Shown here one piece after another: positions 1 through 9,496 of a DNA stretch of 64,000 nt. Source of the DNA: Agarivorans sp050870875 (GTDB lineage: Bacteria > Pseudomonadota > Gammaproteobacteria > Enterobacterales > Celerinatantimonadaceae); assembly GCF_050870875.2 (NCBI RefSeq), contig NZ_CP194041.2:806001-870000 (forward strand). Direction: 5' to 3'. The translations under genes were made by a program, and so were the position numbers. The stretch's first letter is position 1; every line of letters starts with the position of its first letter. Under the pieces are notes generated by a model that saw only the letters and a program-made list of their open reading frames with translations, was not told the DNA's origin and did not search any database.

Positions 1-642
1 TTGGTTGGTGTATTAGCACTTACCTGTGTTTATGGTGTGTCGGTGGTGGTGGAGCAAAAGGACCAACTCAGTGCGCAGTTACAACAGCAGTTGAGTGTAG
101 CTTTAGATAGCCAAGCAATATTACAACAACGCCTAGCACTCTTGAGTTTAGAGCAAGATACTAGCCTTGCAGAAATTGCGTCGTTAAAACAAAGTCTAAG
201 TGAACGCAACGCCGAAAATTCCGACTTAAACCAAGAGCTGATGGTTTACCGAAAAATTATGGCACCCGAGCAACAAGCTGGTGGCTTGAAAATTGAGCAG
301 CTGCATATCGAACCCACATTAAGTCCTGGTTACTTTCGAGTGCAGTTGTTATTAATGCAGGTGTCGCGTAATAAGCGTTGGTTAAGTGGTGAGGTGGAGT
401 TGGTGGTGGTGGGTAGTCAAGATCAGTTGCCGAACCAATATAGCTTAGCTGATTTACAAACCACGCCCGATCCCTTAAGTTTTAAGTTTCGTTATTTTCA
501 GGAACTAAATACCGAGATTAAACTGCCAGTAGGCTTTTTAGCCGAGCGAGTTGAGTTAAAGGCTAAACTGAAGGGCGATCGTTGGAATAAGGCGGCGGAA
601 ATATTATACCAAGAAAACTGGCCATCTTTGGGTAATACTTGA
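1..642 (+). CDS. DUF6776-like coiled-coil membrane-anchored protein, probably 5'-truncated by the window edge
   Basis: A hydrophobic N-terminus (about residues 1-18) is followed by a Gln/Leu-rich heptad-like stretch (about 20-85) that should form a coiled coil, and then a compact C-terminal domain ending in ENWPSLGNT. This layout, and the position just upstream of erpA, fit the uncharacterised DUF6776 family. The reading frame is already open at base 1 with TTG, so the true start may lie outside the window. The family has no established function; the visible parts suggest an inner-membrane anchor with a periplasmic coiled coil. The family name comes from recognition, not a search. Confidence 0.6.
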   Translation: MVGVLALTCVYGVSVVVEQKDQLSAQLQQQLSVALDSQAILQQRLALLSLEQDTSLAEIASLKQSLSERNAENSDLNQELMVYRKIMAPEQQAGGLKIEQLHIEPTLSPGYFRVQLLLMQVSRNKRWLSGEVELVVVGSQDQLPNQYSLADLQTTPDPLSFKFRYFQELNTEIKLPVGFLAERVELKAKLKGDRWNKAAEILYQENWPSLGNT

Positions 643-699
643 ATAAATTACTCGGGTATTGGATAATCTGGCTTAGCTTATATATTTAAGGAATACACC

Positions 700-1059
700 G
701 TGTCAGAACAAGCTGTAACTGAACAGGTCGCGTTTCCAATTCAATTTACCGATGCCGCGGCATTGCGTGTCAAAGAGTTGGTCGCGGAAGAAGAGAATCC
801 TGCCTTGATGCTACGCGTTTATGTTACCGGCGGCGGTTGCTCGGGCTTTTCCTATGGCTTTACCTTCGATGAAAAAGTCAACGAAGGGGATACCTTAGTG
901 GAGAAACAAGGGGTCTCTATGGTTGTCGACTCGATGAGTTTACAATACTTAGTGGGTGGCGTTGTCGATTTTACATCGGGTTTAGAAGGTTCTCGTTTCT
1001 TAGTCAATAATCCGAATGCCAGCGCAACTTGCGGCTGTGGTTCTTCATTTAGCATTTAA
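700..1059 (+). CDS. erpA: Iron-sulfur cluster insertion protein ErpA
   Basis: A-type Fe-S carrier of 119 residues, close to the 114 of E. coli ErpA. It delivers Fe-S clusters to apoproteins in the cytoplasm, including IspG/IspH of isoprenoid synthesis. The three cluster-ligand cysteines are visible: one in GGGCSGF (about residue 47) and two in the C-terminal CGCGSSF. The start is GTG, preceded by AAGG at a normal distance. The gene ends just before a clear rho-independent terminator, so it closes its transcription unit. The longer A-type N-terminus and the SSFSI ending favour ErpA over IscA. Confidence 0.95.
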   Translation: MSEQAVTEQVAFPIQFTDAAALRVKELVAEEENPALMLRVYVTGGGCSGFSYGFTFDEKVNEGDTLVEKQGVSMVVDSMSLQYLVGGVVDFTSGLEGSRFLVNNPNASATCGCGSSFSI

Positions 1060-1100
1060 GTTCGCTAGAAATAATTTAACCGATTGCTTATTTTTTGATT

Positions 1101-1130
1101 AAGCCACCTTTAGGTGGCTTTTTTGTTTTA
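1101..1130 (+). terminator. Rho-independent terminator after erpA
   Basis: Perfect 8-bp stem AAGCCACC/GGTGGCTT with a short TTTA-type loop, followed at once by a T-rich tract. It lies about 40 nt after the erpA stop and ends that transcription unit. Confidence 0.9.
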
Positions 1131-1247
1131 CAAGCCAAGCCAAGGCTTGTATTGATTTTGTCAGCTCTGTGCATCAAATAATGCCCTAGTCAATACTTAC
1201 TTGTATACTTTGAGCCTATTTAGACCAAAGACAGGGAGTATTTGATT

Positions 1248-2366
1248 GTGTCTACAGGCGTAAAGGGTTTTTTGGCCGCTCGTCCTTATTGGCTTTCTAT
1301 TGTGATTGTTGGCATCGTTGCGCTATGGATGTTTTCTGGTCAAGTCTCTAATTGGGAGCAGGGCAACGACAATCCGCAGCCTCCCATTGAACAAACGACA
1401 CATCAACTGACTCGAGTCTTGGTTAAAACCTTTCAAGCTCAGCGCATCGAGCGGAACTTGTTGCTATATGGACAAACTGAAGCTAGTCGTCAGAGTACTA
1501 TTTCTGCAGAGATCTCGGGTCGACTGCTTGAGTTTTTAGTGGATGAGGGCCGACCAGTGAAACAAGGACAAGCCTTGGCTCGGCTCGATATTCAAGATCG
1601 CCGTTCTCAGTTATTACGCGCTGAAGCCTTATTAGAACAGCGCCGGATTGAATACGAGGGTGTCAAAGCTTTAAGTAAAAAGGGCTTTCAAGGGAAAGCG
1701 CGAGTCGCCGAAGCGAAGGCTTCTCTGGTTGATGCCCAATCGATGGTGAAAACCCTCACCTTAGCCATCGACAATACTCTATTGCTGGCACCTTATGATG
1801 GAATTTTTGATGAAAATATAGTTGAGCAAGGTGCCTATTTGTCGATTGGCGATCCTATTCTTCGCTTAGCCGATACCCAACAACTTCGTGTGCGCACCGA
1901 TGTGTCCGAGCGCGATATCGGGTTGTTGCAGCTTGGTCAAAGGGCGCATGTGAGCTTGGTTACCGGCGAACAGGTAGAAGGGCTTATCGATTTCATCGCC
2001 AGTATTTCTAATCCCAATACCCATACTTTTAAAGTTGAGGTATTAATTGATAATCAGCAGCATCTTTTAAAGGCTGGGGTGAGTGCGAGTGTGCGTTTTC
2101 CTTTGCTTGAAGTGGAGGCGATAAAGGTGAGTCCAGCGGTGTTAGCGCTAGATGATGAGGGCAACCTTGGGGTGAAAACGGTGCGCGACTCAGTGGTGCA
2201 GTTTGTTCCTGCTCAGCTAGTTCGCTCAGATCCTGATGGTGCTTGGCTATCGGGTTTTAGCGGTGATAATGAGGTGATAGTACTGGGCCAAGGGTTTGTG
2301 AGTGCAGGAGATAAAGTAGAAGCGGTCTCTCAGGTTGAGTCGTTGGCGCAACCGGAGGCAAACTAA
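1248..2366 (+). CDS. RND efflux periplasmic adaptor (membrane fusion protein, MdtA/AcrA type)
   Basis: About 372 residues. One N-terminal membrane helix (LSIVIVGIVALWMFSG) is followed by the HlyD/AcrA layout: a lipoyl half with ISAEISGRLLEFLVDEG near residue 85, a helical hairpin (about 115-165), the second lipoyl half LLAPYDGIFDENIVEQGAYL, then beta-barrel and membrane-proximal domains. It should link the inner-membrane pump encoded next to an outer-membrane channel of the TolC type. A TTG at 1242 is also in frame, but GGGAG at 1234-1238 is well spaced only for the GTG at 1248. The gene overlaps the pump gene by one base, so the two are co-translated. Confidence 0.9.
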   Translation: MSTGVKGFLAARPYWLSIVIVGIVALWMFSGQVSNWEQGNDNPQPPIEQTTHQLTRVLVKTFQAQRIERNLLLYGQTEASRQSTISAEISGRLLEFLVDEGRPVKQGQALARLDIQDRRSQLLRAEALLEQRRIEYEGVKALSKKGFQGKARVAEAKASLVDAQSMVKTLTLAIDNTLLLAPYDGIFDENIVEQGAYLSIGDPILRLADTQQLRVRTDVSERDIGLLQLGQRAHVSLVTGEQVEGLIDFIASISNPNTHTFKVEVLIDNQQHLLKAGVSASVRFPLLEVEAIKVSPAVLALDDEGNLGVKTVRDSVVQFVPAQLVRSDPDGAWLSGFSGDNEVIVLGQGFVSAGDKVEAVSQVESLAQPEAN

Positions 2367-5300
2367 TGCATCGCTTTATCGAGGCCATACTGTCACGCAC
2401 TCGTACGGTGATCTGCTTGTTGGTATTTTTATTTATTAGTGGCACCGTCACTTATATCAACATTCCTAAAGAGTCGGATCCCGACGTTGAGATCCCGGTT
2501 ATTTATGTTTCTATCCCGCATGACGGCATTTCACCTGAAGATGCCGAGCGCTTATTACTGCGGCCTATGGAGCAAGCTTTACAGGGTTTAGAAGGTATCA
2601 AAGAAATGACCGCAGTTGCCAGTGAAGGCTTCGCTTCGGTCGTTTTAGAGTTTGTGGTTGGGGTTGATATTGACCAAGCTTTAGCCGATGTGCGGGCGAA
2701 AGTCGACGAAGCCAAACCGAACCTGCCCGATGGGGGGGAAGAGCCTGAAGTTCATCAAGTTACGCTTGCGACCGAACAGCCAGCGGTCACTGTATTGTTA
2801 TCGGGAGACTTGCCACAACGAGCCTTGTTAAGCATTGCTCGTGACTTGCAAGATCGAATGGAAGCGATGAAACAGGTGCTGGAAGTGAACATTGGTGGCG
2901 ACCGCGAAGATTTTTTGGAAGTAATCGTCGATCCTTTGCTGATGGAGTCCTATGGCTTGGATCAGGCCGATATCGGTTCCTTGGTGAGTCGGAATAATCG
3001 TTTAGTGACCGCTGGGACTTTAGATACGGGAAGTGGCCGTTTTGCAGTGAAAGTTCCCTCGGTGTTCGAAACTGTGAAGGATTTGATCGATTTACCAATT
3101 AAGGTGGATGGCGATCGCATCGTAACTTTTGGCGATGTTGCCAGCGCTCGGCGTACTTTTAAGGATGCGAGCAGCTATGCACGCGTCAATGGAAAACCAA
3201 CCATCTCCTTGGAGGTTAGTAAACGTCCCGGTGAAAACTTGATCGAAACCATCGAGCAAGTGAAAACCCTGATTGCCGAAGAGCGCAAGCTATGGCCTGA
3301 TTCGGTGGTGGTGGACTATGCTGGCGATCAATCAAAAGATATTCGGACCATGTTGTCGGACCTGCAAAATAATATTTTATCGGCAGTATTGTTGGTGGTG
3401 GTGGTGATTATCGCGGTGATGGGTTTGCGTTCGGCACTGCTGGTGGGGATTGCTATTCCGGGGTCTTTTTTGGCTGGGATCTTGGTTCTGTCGCTGGGTG
3501 GGCTCACCATTAATATGGTGGTGCTGTTTTCACTGATTATGGCGGTAGGGATGCTGGTGGATGGTGCCATTGTGGTTACCGAGTTTGCCGATCGGCAAAT
3601 GAGTGAAGGGGTTCCTCGTCATCAAGCTTATTCTTTAGCATCCCAACGCATGGCTTGGCCGATCATTGCTTCCACTGCAACCACTCTTGCGGCGTTTGCC
3701 CCCTTGCTGGCTTGGCCAGGAATTATGGGACAGTTTATGGGGTATTTGCCGCTGACCTTGATTGCGACACTGAGTGCATCATTGGTGATGGCATTAATTT
3801 TTGTGCCTTCTTTAGGCAACATCTTTGGTCGCCCACGTAGCTTGAGTCACCAACAACAGCAAGCATTGATTAATGCAGACCTAGGGAAATGGCAGCAACT
3901 CACAGGCATGACTGGCTGGTATTTACGTATATTAAACAAGGCGGTAAGTGCTCCTTGGCGGGTTTTATTATTGAGTATTGTAATTGCTGGGGTGGTGCTC
4001 TTTACTTATGTGCGAGCCGGTAAAGGTTTAGAGTTTTTTCCCAAGGTTGAACCCGTGGGCTTTAATATTATTGTTCGCTCTTATGGTGATTTCTCGATCG
4101 ATGAAAAGCTGGAAATCATGAAAAAAGTCGAGCGTCGGATCATCGATATTGAAGATTACGATACACTCTACAATAAGGTTGGTGGCGATCAACTGGGTAA
4201 TATCCGGGTGAACCTAAAAGATTGGGATCAACGTCGGCCAGCGGAGGAGGTGATTGCCGATATGCAGGCTCGCCTAGCCCCCTTGGCGGGTTTAGAAATT
4301 GAATTTCCTCAAGACAAGGCGGGTCCACCCGCAGGCAAGGATATTCAGTTGGAATTGAGTTCGCGTTTTCCAGAACGTTTAGCCCCCATGGCGAAAAAGA
4401 TCCGTGCACTGATTGATAATAATCCACATCTGGTGAACGCCGAAGATTCTAGCACCAAGCCAGGTATTGAATGGCAGCTGAAGGTGGATCGCGCTAAGGC
4501 CGCACGGTTTGGCGCCGATGTGACACTACTGGGCAATACCGTTCTGTTTGTGACCAATGGTTTGAACATTGGTGAATACCGCCCCGATGATGTCGATGAT
4601 GAACTGGAGATAAGAGTACGTTTCCCTGAAGAAAATCGCAGCATTAGTCGTTTAAGTGAGTTGCGGGTAAAAACCGCCTATGGTCTTGTTCCGATGACCA
4701 ATTTTGTGTCTTTGGAAGCGAAGCCCAAGCAAGACGTGATCAATAAGGTCGATGGCCGACAAGTACTTACCGTGGGCGCGGATATGGCGGAAGGGCAGAA
4801 CTTAAGTTTAGAATTGCCTAAATTACGAAAGCAATTGAAGCAATTGCAGCTCGATCCCTTGGTCGATATCCGAGTGCGGGGTCAGAATGAAGATCAACAA
4901 GAAAGCATGGCGTTTTTAGAGAAAGCTTTTGTGGTCGCCTTATTTGTAATGGCGCTGATTTTGATTACTCAGTTCAATAGTTTTTATCAGGCATTTTTGA
5001 TCCTCTCAGCGGTGTTATTTTCAACCGTGGGAGTATTACTTGGCTTGTTAATCGCAGGGCAAGCCTTTGGCGTTATCATGAGTGGCTTAGGGGTGATTAC
5101 CCTTGCCGGAATTGTGGTAAACAATAATATCGTATTGATTGATACCTATAACGTGTTGCGTGCCCAGGGGCTGCCTGTGCAGGAGTCGATTATGCGAACG
5201 GGTGCTCAACGTTTACGGCCAGTGATGTTAACAACTATCACCACGATCTTGGGTTTAATGCCGATGGTGTTGCAGCTGAACATCGATCTGTTTGAGCGAA

Positions 5301-5491
5301 GCATTCAATTTGGTGCGCCGTCATCACAATGGTGGTCTCAGTTGGCCACTGCGGTGGCTGGAGGCTTAACTTTTGCGACCTTATTAACTTTGATCCTCAC
5401 TCCATGTTTGTTGATGTTGGGACAAGTTGTGCCGCGGCAGTTGCGGGCTTTGACTGGCCGAGTTAAGCCTGTTAAGGCTGAAGTTCGCTAA
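2366..5491 (+). CDS. RND efflux permease (AcrB/MdtB-like, HAE1-type)
   Basis: At 1041 residues this has the usual RND pump length. It has a first membrane helix, a large periplasmic loop, helices 2-6, a second large loop from about residue 545, and helices 8-12. The substrate is unknown; energy should come from the proton gradient. In TM4, where AcrB has LVDDAIVVVEN, this protein reads LVDGAIVVTEF, so the second of the two relay aspartates is Gly. This variant also occurs in a divergent RND subgroup, so the pump need not be inactive. It forms a two-gene operon with the adaptor and has no outer-membrane partner nearby; the TolC at the window end could serve. Confidence 0.92.
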   Translation: MHRFIEAILSRTRTVICLLVFLFISGTVTYINIPKESDPDVEIPVIYVSIPHDGISPEDAERLLLRPMEQALQGLEGIKEMTAVASEGFASVVLEFVVGVDIDQALADVRAKVDEAKPNLPDGGEEPEVHQVTLATEQPAVTVLLSGDLPQRALLSIARDLQDRMEAMKQVLEVNIGGDREDFLEVIVDPLLMESYGLDQADIGSLVSRNNRLVTAGTLDTGSGRFAVKVPSVFETVKDLIDLPIKVDGDRIVTFGDVASARRTFKDASSYARVNGKPTISLEVSKRPGENLIETIEQVKTLIAEERKLWPDSVVVDYAGDQSKDIRTMLSDLQNNILSAVLLVVVVIIAVMGLRSALLVGIAIPGSFLAGILVLSLGGLTINMVVLFSLIMAVGMLVDGAIVVTEFADRQMSEGVPRHQAYSLASQRMAWPIIASTATTLAAFAPLLAWPGIMGQFMGYLPLTLIATLSASLVMALIFVPSLGNIFGRPRSLSHQQQQALINADLGKWQQLTGMTGWYLRILNKAVSAPWRVLLLSIVIAGVVLFTYVRAGKGLEFFPKVEPVGFNIIVRSYGDFSIDEKLEIMKKVERRIIDIEDYDTLYNKVGGDQLGNIRVNLKDWDQRRPAEEVIADMQARLAPLAGLEIEFPQDKAGPPAGKDIQLELSSRFPERLAPMAKKIRALIDNNPHLVNAEDSSTKPGIEWQLKVDRAKAARFGADVTLLGNTVLFVTNGLNIGEYRPDDVDDELEIRVRFPEENRSISRLSELRVKTAYGLVPMTNFVSLEAKPKQDVINKVDGRQVLTVGADMAEGQNLSLELPKLRKQLKQLQLDPLVDIRVRGQNEDQQESMAFLEKAFVVALFVMALILITQFNSFYQAFLILSAVLFSTVGVLLGLLIAGQAFGVIMSGLGVITLAGIVVNNNIVLIDTYNVLRAQGLPVQESIMRTGAQRLRPVMLTTITTILGLMPMVLQLNIDLFERSIQFGAPSSQWWSQLATAVAGGLTFATLLTLILTPCLLMLGQVVPRQLRALTGRVKPVKAEVR

Positions 5492-5815
5492 GTTGTGCGG
5501 CCTAAAGTATCTTGTTAGTTCCAGAGATTCGCGTTACCGACTATAGCGCGAATCGCTTGATATGCTCCCTTCTAAGACACATCTTGAGCTGTAAGATAGT
5601 GATGACGATTTTCGTTTTCTCTTGTTTTTCGGTCGGTCGTTTATTTTTTTTGCAATATGAGCTTCTGGTTATCCGGATAGGATTTTAATTATCTGCCAGG
5701 TAAGATTTGATTCATCAATCGTCATTTGTTTAGGTATTGCCAGCAATACGTCCTGTGCGAAGGCGGAAGAATCGTTTAAATTGTAAACCTTAGGTTTGAA
5801 AGTTCGCAGATCATC
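5492..5815. other. Intergenic region with one inverted repeat, no convincing gene
   Basis: 324 nt between the RND pump and the next plus-strand ORF. GATTCGCG (5526-5533) and CGCGAATC (5547-5554) form an 8-bp stem with a 13-nt loop and no following T-tract. It may be a weak transcript end or an mRNA-stabilising hairpin for the pump operon. An antisense ORF here lacks any family resemblance and overlaps the next plus-strand ORF, so it was not called. Confidence 0.4.
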
Positions 5816-5856
5816 GTGAGTGGAATGTTTGTTGAGTCGCTCTCTATCGCAGTGAT

Positions 5857-5875
5857 TAGAGTGATTATCATTAAT
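5857..5875. promoter_or_regulatory. Weak Fur-box-like site
   Basis: TAGAGTGATTATCATTAAT matches the 19-bp E. coli Fur consensus at 13 positions by my count, with the right half nearly complete. It lies 13 nt before the ATG at 5888. Such AT-rich matches also arise by chance. Confidence 0.3.
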
Positions 5876-5887
5876 TATCAACGTTTT

Positions 5888-6136
5888 ATGAGTTTTCTGA
5901 TCAACCATGGTTTTCCCAAAGGTGGGTATTCGATTGGTTCCTGTTCGAGGTGTAAAAGTTGTGCTGAAAGGGTCTCCTCACCCATGGTCTCCAAACAACA
6001 TCCTCAAGGAAAGGTTGTTTTTACCGCCTTACAAAAAGGACTTGGGGAACTGCGTCAGCAAGGTTTAATCAGCCGGGCCTTAAAGGAATGTGGCATGATC
6101 TATCAGCGAGTTTCGAATTGGAAAGTGACTAACTAA
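5888..6136 (+). CDS. Small cysteine-containing protein of unknown function
   Basis: Not recognised. From the ATG at 5888 it would be 82 residues, with a CSRCKSC cluster near residue 19 and another Cys near residue 67; the C-terminal half looks helical. The frame stays open upstream to a GTG at 5816, but that stretch overlaps the Fur-like site. Neither start has a good Shine-Dalgarno sequence. The cysteine cluster and the possible Fur site hint at an iron-linked protein, but this is guesswork. It could be a chance ORF. Confidence 0.35.
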   Translation: MSFLINHGFPKGGYSIGSCSRCKSCAERVSSPMVSKQHPQGKVVFTALQKGLGELRQQGLISRALKECGMIYQRVSNWKVTN

Positions 6137-6166
6137 GCAATTGGTTTTTTATACGCATTATCATGA

Positions 6167-6514
6167 GTGAGAGGAACCGTGAAAAAAACGACAAAGGCCC
6201 TGCTGTGGTCGGCTTTGATTTTTCCAGGTTTGGGCCATTACTACTTAAAAAAATATTTGAGTGGCAGTGTATTACTAGGGCTCGCGCTTGCTGCTTTTTA
6301 TTATTTGAGCCGTCAGGCAATTCAGAGAGCAACGCAAGTGAGCGAGCAAATTCTTAATGGGAGTGTGCCTTTGGATGCAGCTACGATTGCCAAGTTGGTG
6401 ACTCAAGCTCCTACGGGAAGCGATGCAGTGATGTTAAATATTGCAACGCTGCTCTTAGGGGCATGTTGGCTGGTCGCGTTACTTGATATTTATCGCCTGC
6501 GGCGAAGTTTGTAA
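6167..6514 (+). CDS. Small membrane protein with FPGLGHYY motif
   Basis: Up to 115 residues with three hydrophobic stretches: about 12-28, 34-50 and 88-105. The first contains LIFPGLGHYYLKKYLSG, a Pro/Gly/Tyr signature seen in several families of small bacterial membrane proteins of unknown role. The GTG at 6167 is the longest start; a second GTG at 6179 follows GAGGA closely and may be the real one, giving MKKTTKALLWS. It lies 30 nt after the preceding small ORF and ends 2 nt before the convergent oxidase gene. No function is assigned. Confidence 0.6.
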   Translation: MRGTVKKTTKALLWSALIFPGLGHYYLKKYLSGSVLLGLALAAFYYLSRQAIQRATQVSEQILNGSVPLDAATIAKLVTQAPTGSDAVMLNIATLLLGACWLVALLDIYRLRRSL

Positions 6515-6515
6515 T

Positions 6516-7805
6516 TTAGCGATAATGCTCCAACATTTTGTAGTACAGCATACCGATGGCTAAAGCTTGATTGCCAAACCACTCGTTGAGTGGGATCCGA
6601 AATTGCTTCATGGCACTAAAGGCGTCAAATTCGCTTAAATGACCACTGATCGCGTTAGCCATGATTTCACCCATGATATGGGAGGTGGCAAGCCCATGTC
6701 CGGAGTAGCCTTGGCAATAAAATACATGAGGTGATACTTTGCCTAACTGTGGTATTCGATTGAGCACGATACCCGCAGTACCAGTCCACTCAAACTCGAT
6801 ATCAATGCCTTTTAAGCGGGGGAAAGTATGCTCCAAGGCTGGCCTTAGCTCAGCGGCAACACTTTTTGAGTCTCGTCCAGAATAGTTGGTTCCACCACCA
6901 AACATCAGCCGCTTATCTGCGGTTAAACGATAGTAATCAAGAACAAAACGACAATCGTATACGGCGACATCATGCGGATTTATCAACTTCGCTAACTGGT
7001 CACCGAGTGGCACGGTTGCCATATTGCCTAAGGAGGCTGGAAACAGCAATCCTCGCAGCTGTTTACGGGCTAGGTGATGATAAGCGTTACCGGCAATTAG
7101 CACCGAGTCGGCGTTGATCCGTCCCTGCTCACAGACCACCGTGCAGGGCTCTGCTTCAATAATCTCAAGTACTTTACTGTGTTCGAATATCTGTACGCCT
7201 AAGTTTGCAGCAGCATGTGCTTCGCCGATACACAGATTGAGTGAATGTAGGTGCATGTTCCGTTTGTTTAAGAGGCCGCCGTGATAAATCGACGAGCCCA
7301 AATAGTCGGGGATCTGTTCGGCATTCAATAATTGCATATCGTCGCCCATTCCGCGTTGTTCTGCCTGTTGAAACATCGCTTGCAATTCAGGGAGATGAGC
7401 GGGTTTATAAGCCGTTTGCAGGTGGCCATATTTTAGGTCGCAATCTATGCCGTATTTAGCGACCCGATCTTGAATGATTTGGTGACCTCGCCAGCGTAAG
7501 TTCCAGACGTATTTTTCGGCTTCTTCGCCAATCTGATGACGCAATTGCTTGGTCATGGCTTGATCCCCAGACAGACTGCCGGTGACTTGACCGCCGTTAC
7601 GTCCGCTGGCTCCCCAGCCAATTTTATTGGCTTCAACTAGCGCCACTTTATAGCCTTTTTCGGCAAGCTCTAGTGCTGTCGCTATCCCCGTAAAGCCGCC
7701 GCCAATAATTGCAATATCTACGCTTAATTCCCCTGTCAATATGGGGTAGTTGGTTTCATGTTTGATGGTTGCCGAATAATAGGAATTACAGCGAGCTTGA
7801 GACAT
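6516..7805 (-). CDS. FAD-dependent oxidoreductase, PuuB/OrdL-like (gamma-glutamylputrescine oxidase type)
   Basis: 429 residues, a single DAO-family domain. The N-terminal FAD-binding Rossmann motif reads IAIIGGGFTGIATALELAEKG (about residues 31-50), followed by GASGRNGGQV, typical of the PuuB/OrdL group; the C-terminal part has FYCQGYSGHGLATSH, which completes the flavin site. The family oxidises amino groups of gamma-glutamylated amines or related amino compounds to aldehyde plus H2O2. E. coli PuuB has 426 residues. No other puu genes lie nearby, so the exact substrate is open. Transcribed alone from the minus strand. Confidence 0.8.
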   Translation of the reverse strand: MSQARCNSYYSATIKHETNYPILTGELSVDIAIIGGGFTGIATALELAEKGYKVALVEANKIGWGASGRNGGQVTGSLSGDQAMTKQLRHQIGEEAEKYVWNLRWRGHQIIQDRVAKYGIDCDLKYGHLQTAYKPAHLPELQAMFQQAEQRGMGDDMQLLNAEQIPDYLGSSIYHGGLLNKRNMHLHSLNLCIGEAHAAANLGVQIFEHSKVLEIIEAEPCTVVCEQGRINADSVLIAGNAYHHLARKQLRGLLFPASLGNMATVPLGDQLAKLINPHDVAVYDCRFVLDYYRLTADKRLMFGGGTNYSGRDSKSVAAELRPALEHTFPRLKGIDIEFEWTGTAGIVLNRIPQLGKVSPHVFYCQGYSGHGLATSHIMGEIMANAISGHLSEFDAFSAMKQFRIPLNEWFGNQALAIGMLYYKMLEHYR

Positions 7806-8185
7806 GACGAAACATCCTTGTGAGTAGCTTTCTATAGTGTGTTGTGCTGTCTATCTAAGTAAAAATCTAACATTGCTTGGGGATGTAAGTAAAATGTAAA
7901 TAAAAATATAGAGTTTATGCTTGCTTGTTGGTTTTTTTGACTGTGGTTTGGAGTCTTGTTGGTTTAGGCTCGGTGGAATATCTGGCTGACTTTAGCAGTC
8001 AGCAATACTGGAGATGGCGTATTCTATGTACTCTGACTAGCTTTGAGGATCCCCTCTCTCTAGGAACAGCACTGGCTTACATTTATTTATGTTTGTGATT
8101 GTTGAGGGATAAGCCGAACGGAAGCTGCTAGCATGCTTGGGAGCTCTGAATAGATTGGCGTCTTCCATTCTACTAACTTTAGCCA
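7806..8185. other. Intergenic region, no gene seen
   Basis: 380 nt between two minus-strand genes. It must hold the oxidase promoter and the 3' end of the diguanylate cyclase transcript. A 6-bp stem GCTGAC/GTCAGC spans 7985-8003 without a clear T-tract. I see no ORF, RNA or repeat here. Confidence 0.4.
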
Positions 8186-9496
8186 TTAGTTCTCACCTTG
8201 CAAAGGCAGCGACTCGTGTTTGCTGCCAAATTGAAATTTATTTTTGCCACGACGTTTCGCTTGATACATGGCTTGATCGGCGATGTGTAATAATTCATCC
8301 ATGTTGTTAGCATGGTCGGGGAATAGCGCAATACCTAAACTTGCGCCAATCTCGTGGGATGTGGCTGCAACTTCGATGGGCTTAGATAATTTGTTGAGAA
8401 CTTTGATTGCCATTAGCTCCCCTTCTTGAGGGGGCTCGGTGCAGAGTTCTAATCCTTGTAAAATCATGACAAATTCGTCACCACCAATGCGAGCGATAAA
8501 GTCGGTTTTTCTTAAGGTATGCCGCAATCTGTTGGCGGTTGCGGTTAATACTTGGTCGCCGCGGTGATGACCATAGTTATCATTAATGTCTTTAAATTTA
8601 TTTAAATCGATGAAAATCAGCGCAACGCGACTCTGTTCAGCTTTGGCTTGGTTGATGGCTTTGGCTAACTTTTCTTCTAACTCAAGTCGATTCGGTAAAC
8701 CGGTTAAGGTATCGATATGCGCTAACTTCATTAACTCATTTTCGGCATTCTTCTCTTCGGTGATATCACGTACCACCCCCATCATTTTTGCTACTTTGCC
8801 ATTTTTATCGTTCACCACATTGCCCGTTTCACGGACCCAGTGAATACTGCTGTCGGGCCAAACCACTCGATACTCTTCGTCGTGATTTTCGCCAGTTTCG
8901 ATGCAGCGCTGTTCACCAGCTTTCACTCTTTCTCGGTCTTCGGGATGCACACTATTACAAAACAGTTGGTAACTAGGCTGTATTTCGCCGACTTTATACC
9001 CAAACATGGCATAAATTGCATCCGACCAATACAGTTGCTCGGTATTTACATCCCAGTCCCAAGTGCCGATACGGGCAAAGTATTGGCTACGTTTAAAACG
9101 TTCTACTTCTTCTGGTTGTGCTCGTCCCAATTGATCTGAGTGGAGTATATATAAGCGGTTACCGTCGGCTTGAATGATGAGTGTCAGTTCAAATTCTAAG
9201 TGCTCATTTGTGGCTAACAAACCATAGCTTTGACGTGTTTGATTGGCTGCCAAGTGTTCAATGTTGGGAAGAATCGTGCTGATAGCCTGACCAATGACCT
9301 TCGTCTTGATATTTAATAAATGAATAGATGGTTGATTCATATACAGGATCTGGCCCTGCTCGCTGGTTAATATTAAACCTTCAGCTAGGCTGGCGAGAAT
9401 GCTTTCTTGACGCAGTTGTTGCTGTTTGAGTTTTCGGTAAGCACCGAAGCTGACAACAAGCAGCAAGGACATTAAACATAGAAATAAATAGGTCAT
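8186..9496 (-). CDS. Membrane-anchored PAS-PAS-GGDEF diguanylate cyclase
   Basis: 436 residues: one N-terminal membrane helix (about 3-20), a PAS domain (about 30-125), a second PAS_3-type domain (about 150-255) with the GTWDWDVNTEQLYWSDAIY signature and a PAC tail ending GVVRDITEEKNAE, then a GGDEF domain (about 265-425). The active-site loop is an intact GGDEF. An inhibitory RxxD (RKTD) stands five residues before it, so product inhibition by c-di-GMP is expected. It should make c-di-GMP in response to a signal sensed by the PAS domains. No EAL domain. A single gene. Confidence 0.9.
   Translation of the reverse strand: MTYLFLCLMSLLLVVSFGAYRKLKQQQLRQESILASLAEGLILTSEQGQILYMNQPSIHLLNIKTKVIGQAISTILPNIEHLAANQTRQSYGLLATNEHLEFELTLIIQADGNRLYILHSDQLGRAQPEEVERFKRSQYFARIGTWDWDVNTEQLYWSDAIYAMFGYKVGEIQPSYQLFCNSVHPEDRERVKAGEQRCIETGENHDEEYRVVWPDSSIHWVRETGNVVNDKNGKVAKMMGVVRDITEEKNAENELMKLAHIDTLTGLPNRLELEEKLAKAINQAKAEQSRVALIFIDLNKFKDINDNYGHHRGDQVLTATANRLRHTLRKTDFIARIGGDEFVMILQGLELCTEPPQEGELMAIKVLNKLSKPIEVAATSHEIGASLGIALFPDHANNMDELLHIADQAMYQAKRRGKNKFQFGSKHESLPLQGEN

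Noticed and set aside
5669..5908. 79-codon minus-strand ORF
   Set aside because: No family resemblance or ribosome site, and it overlaps the plus-strand small ORF and the Fur-like site.
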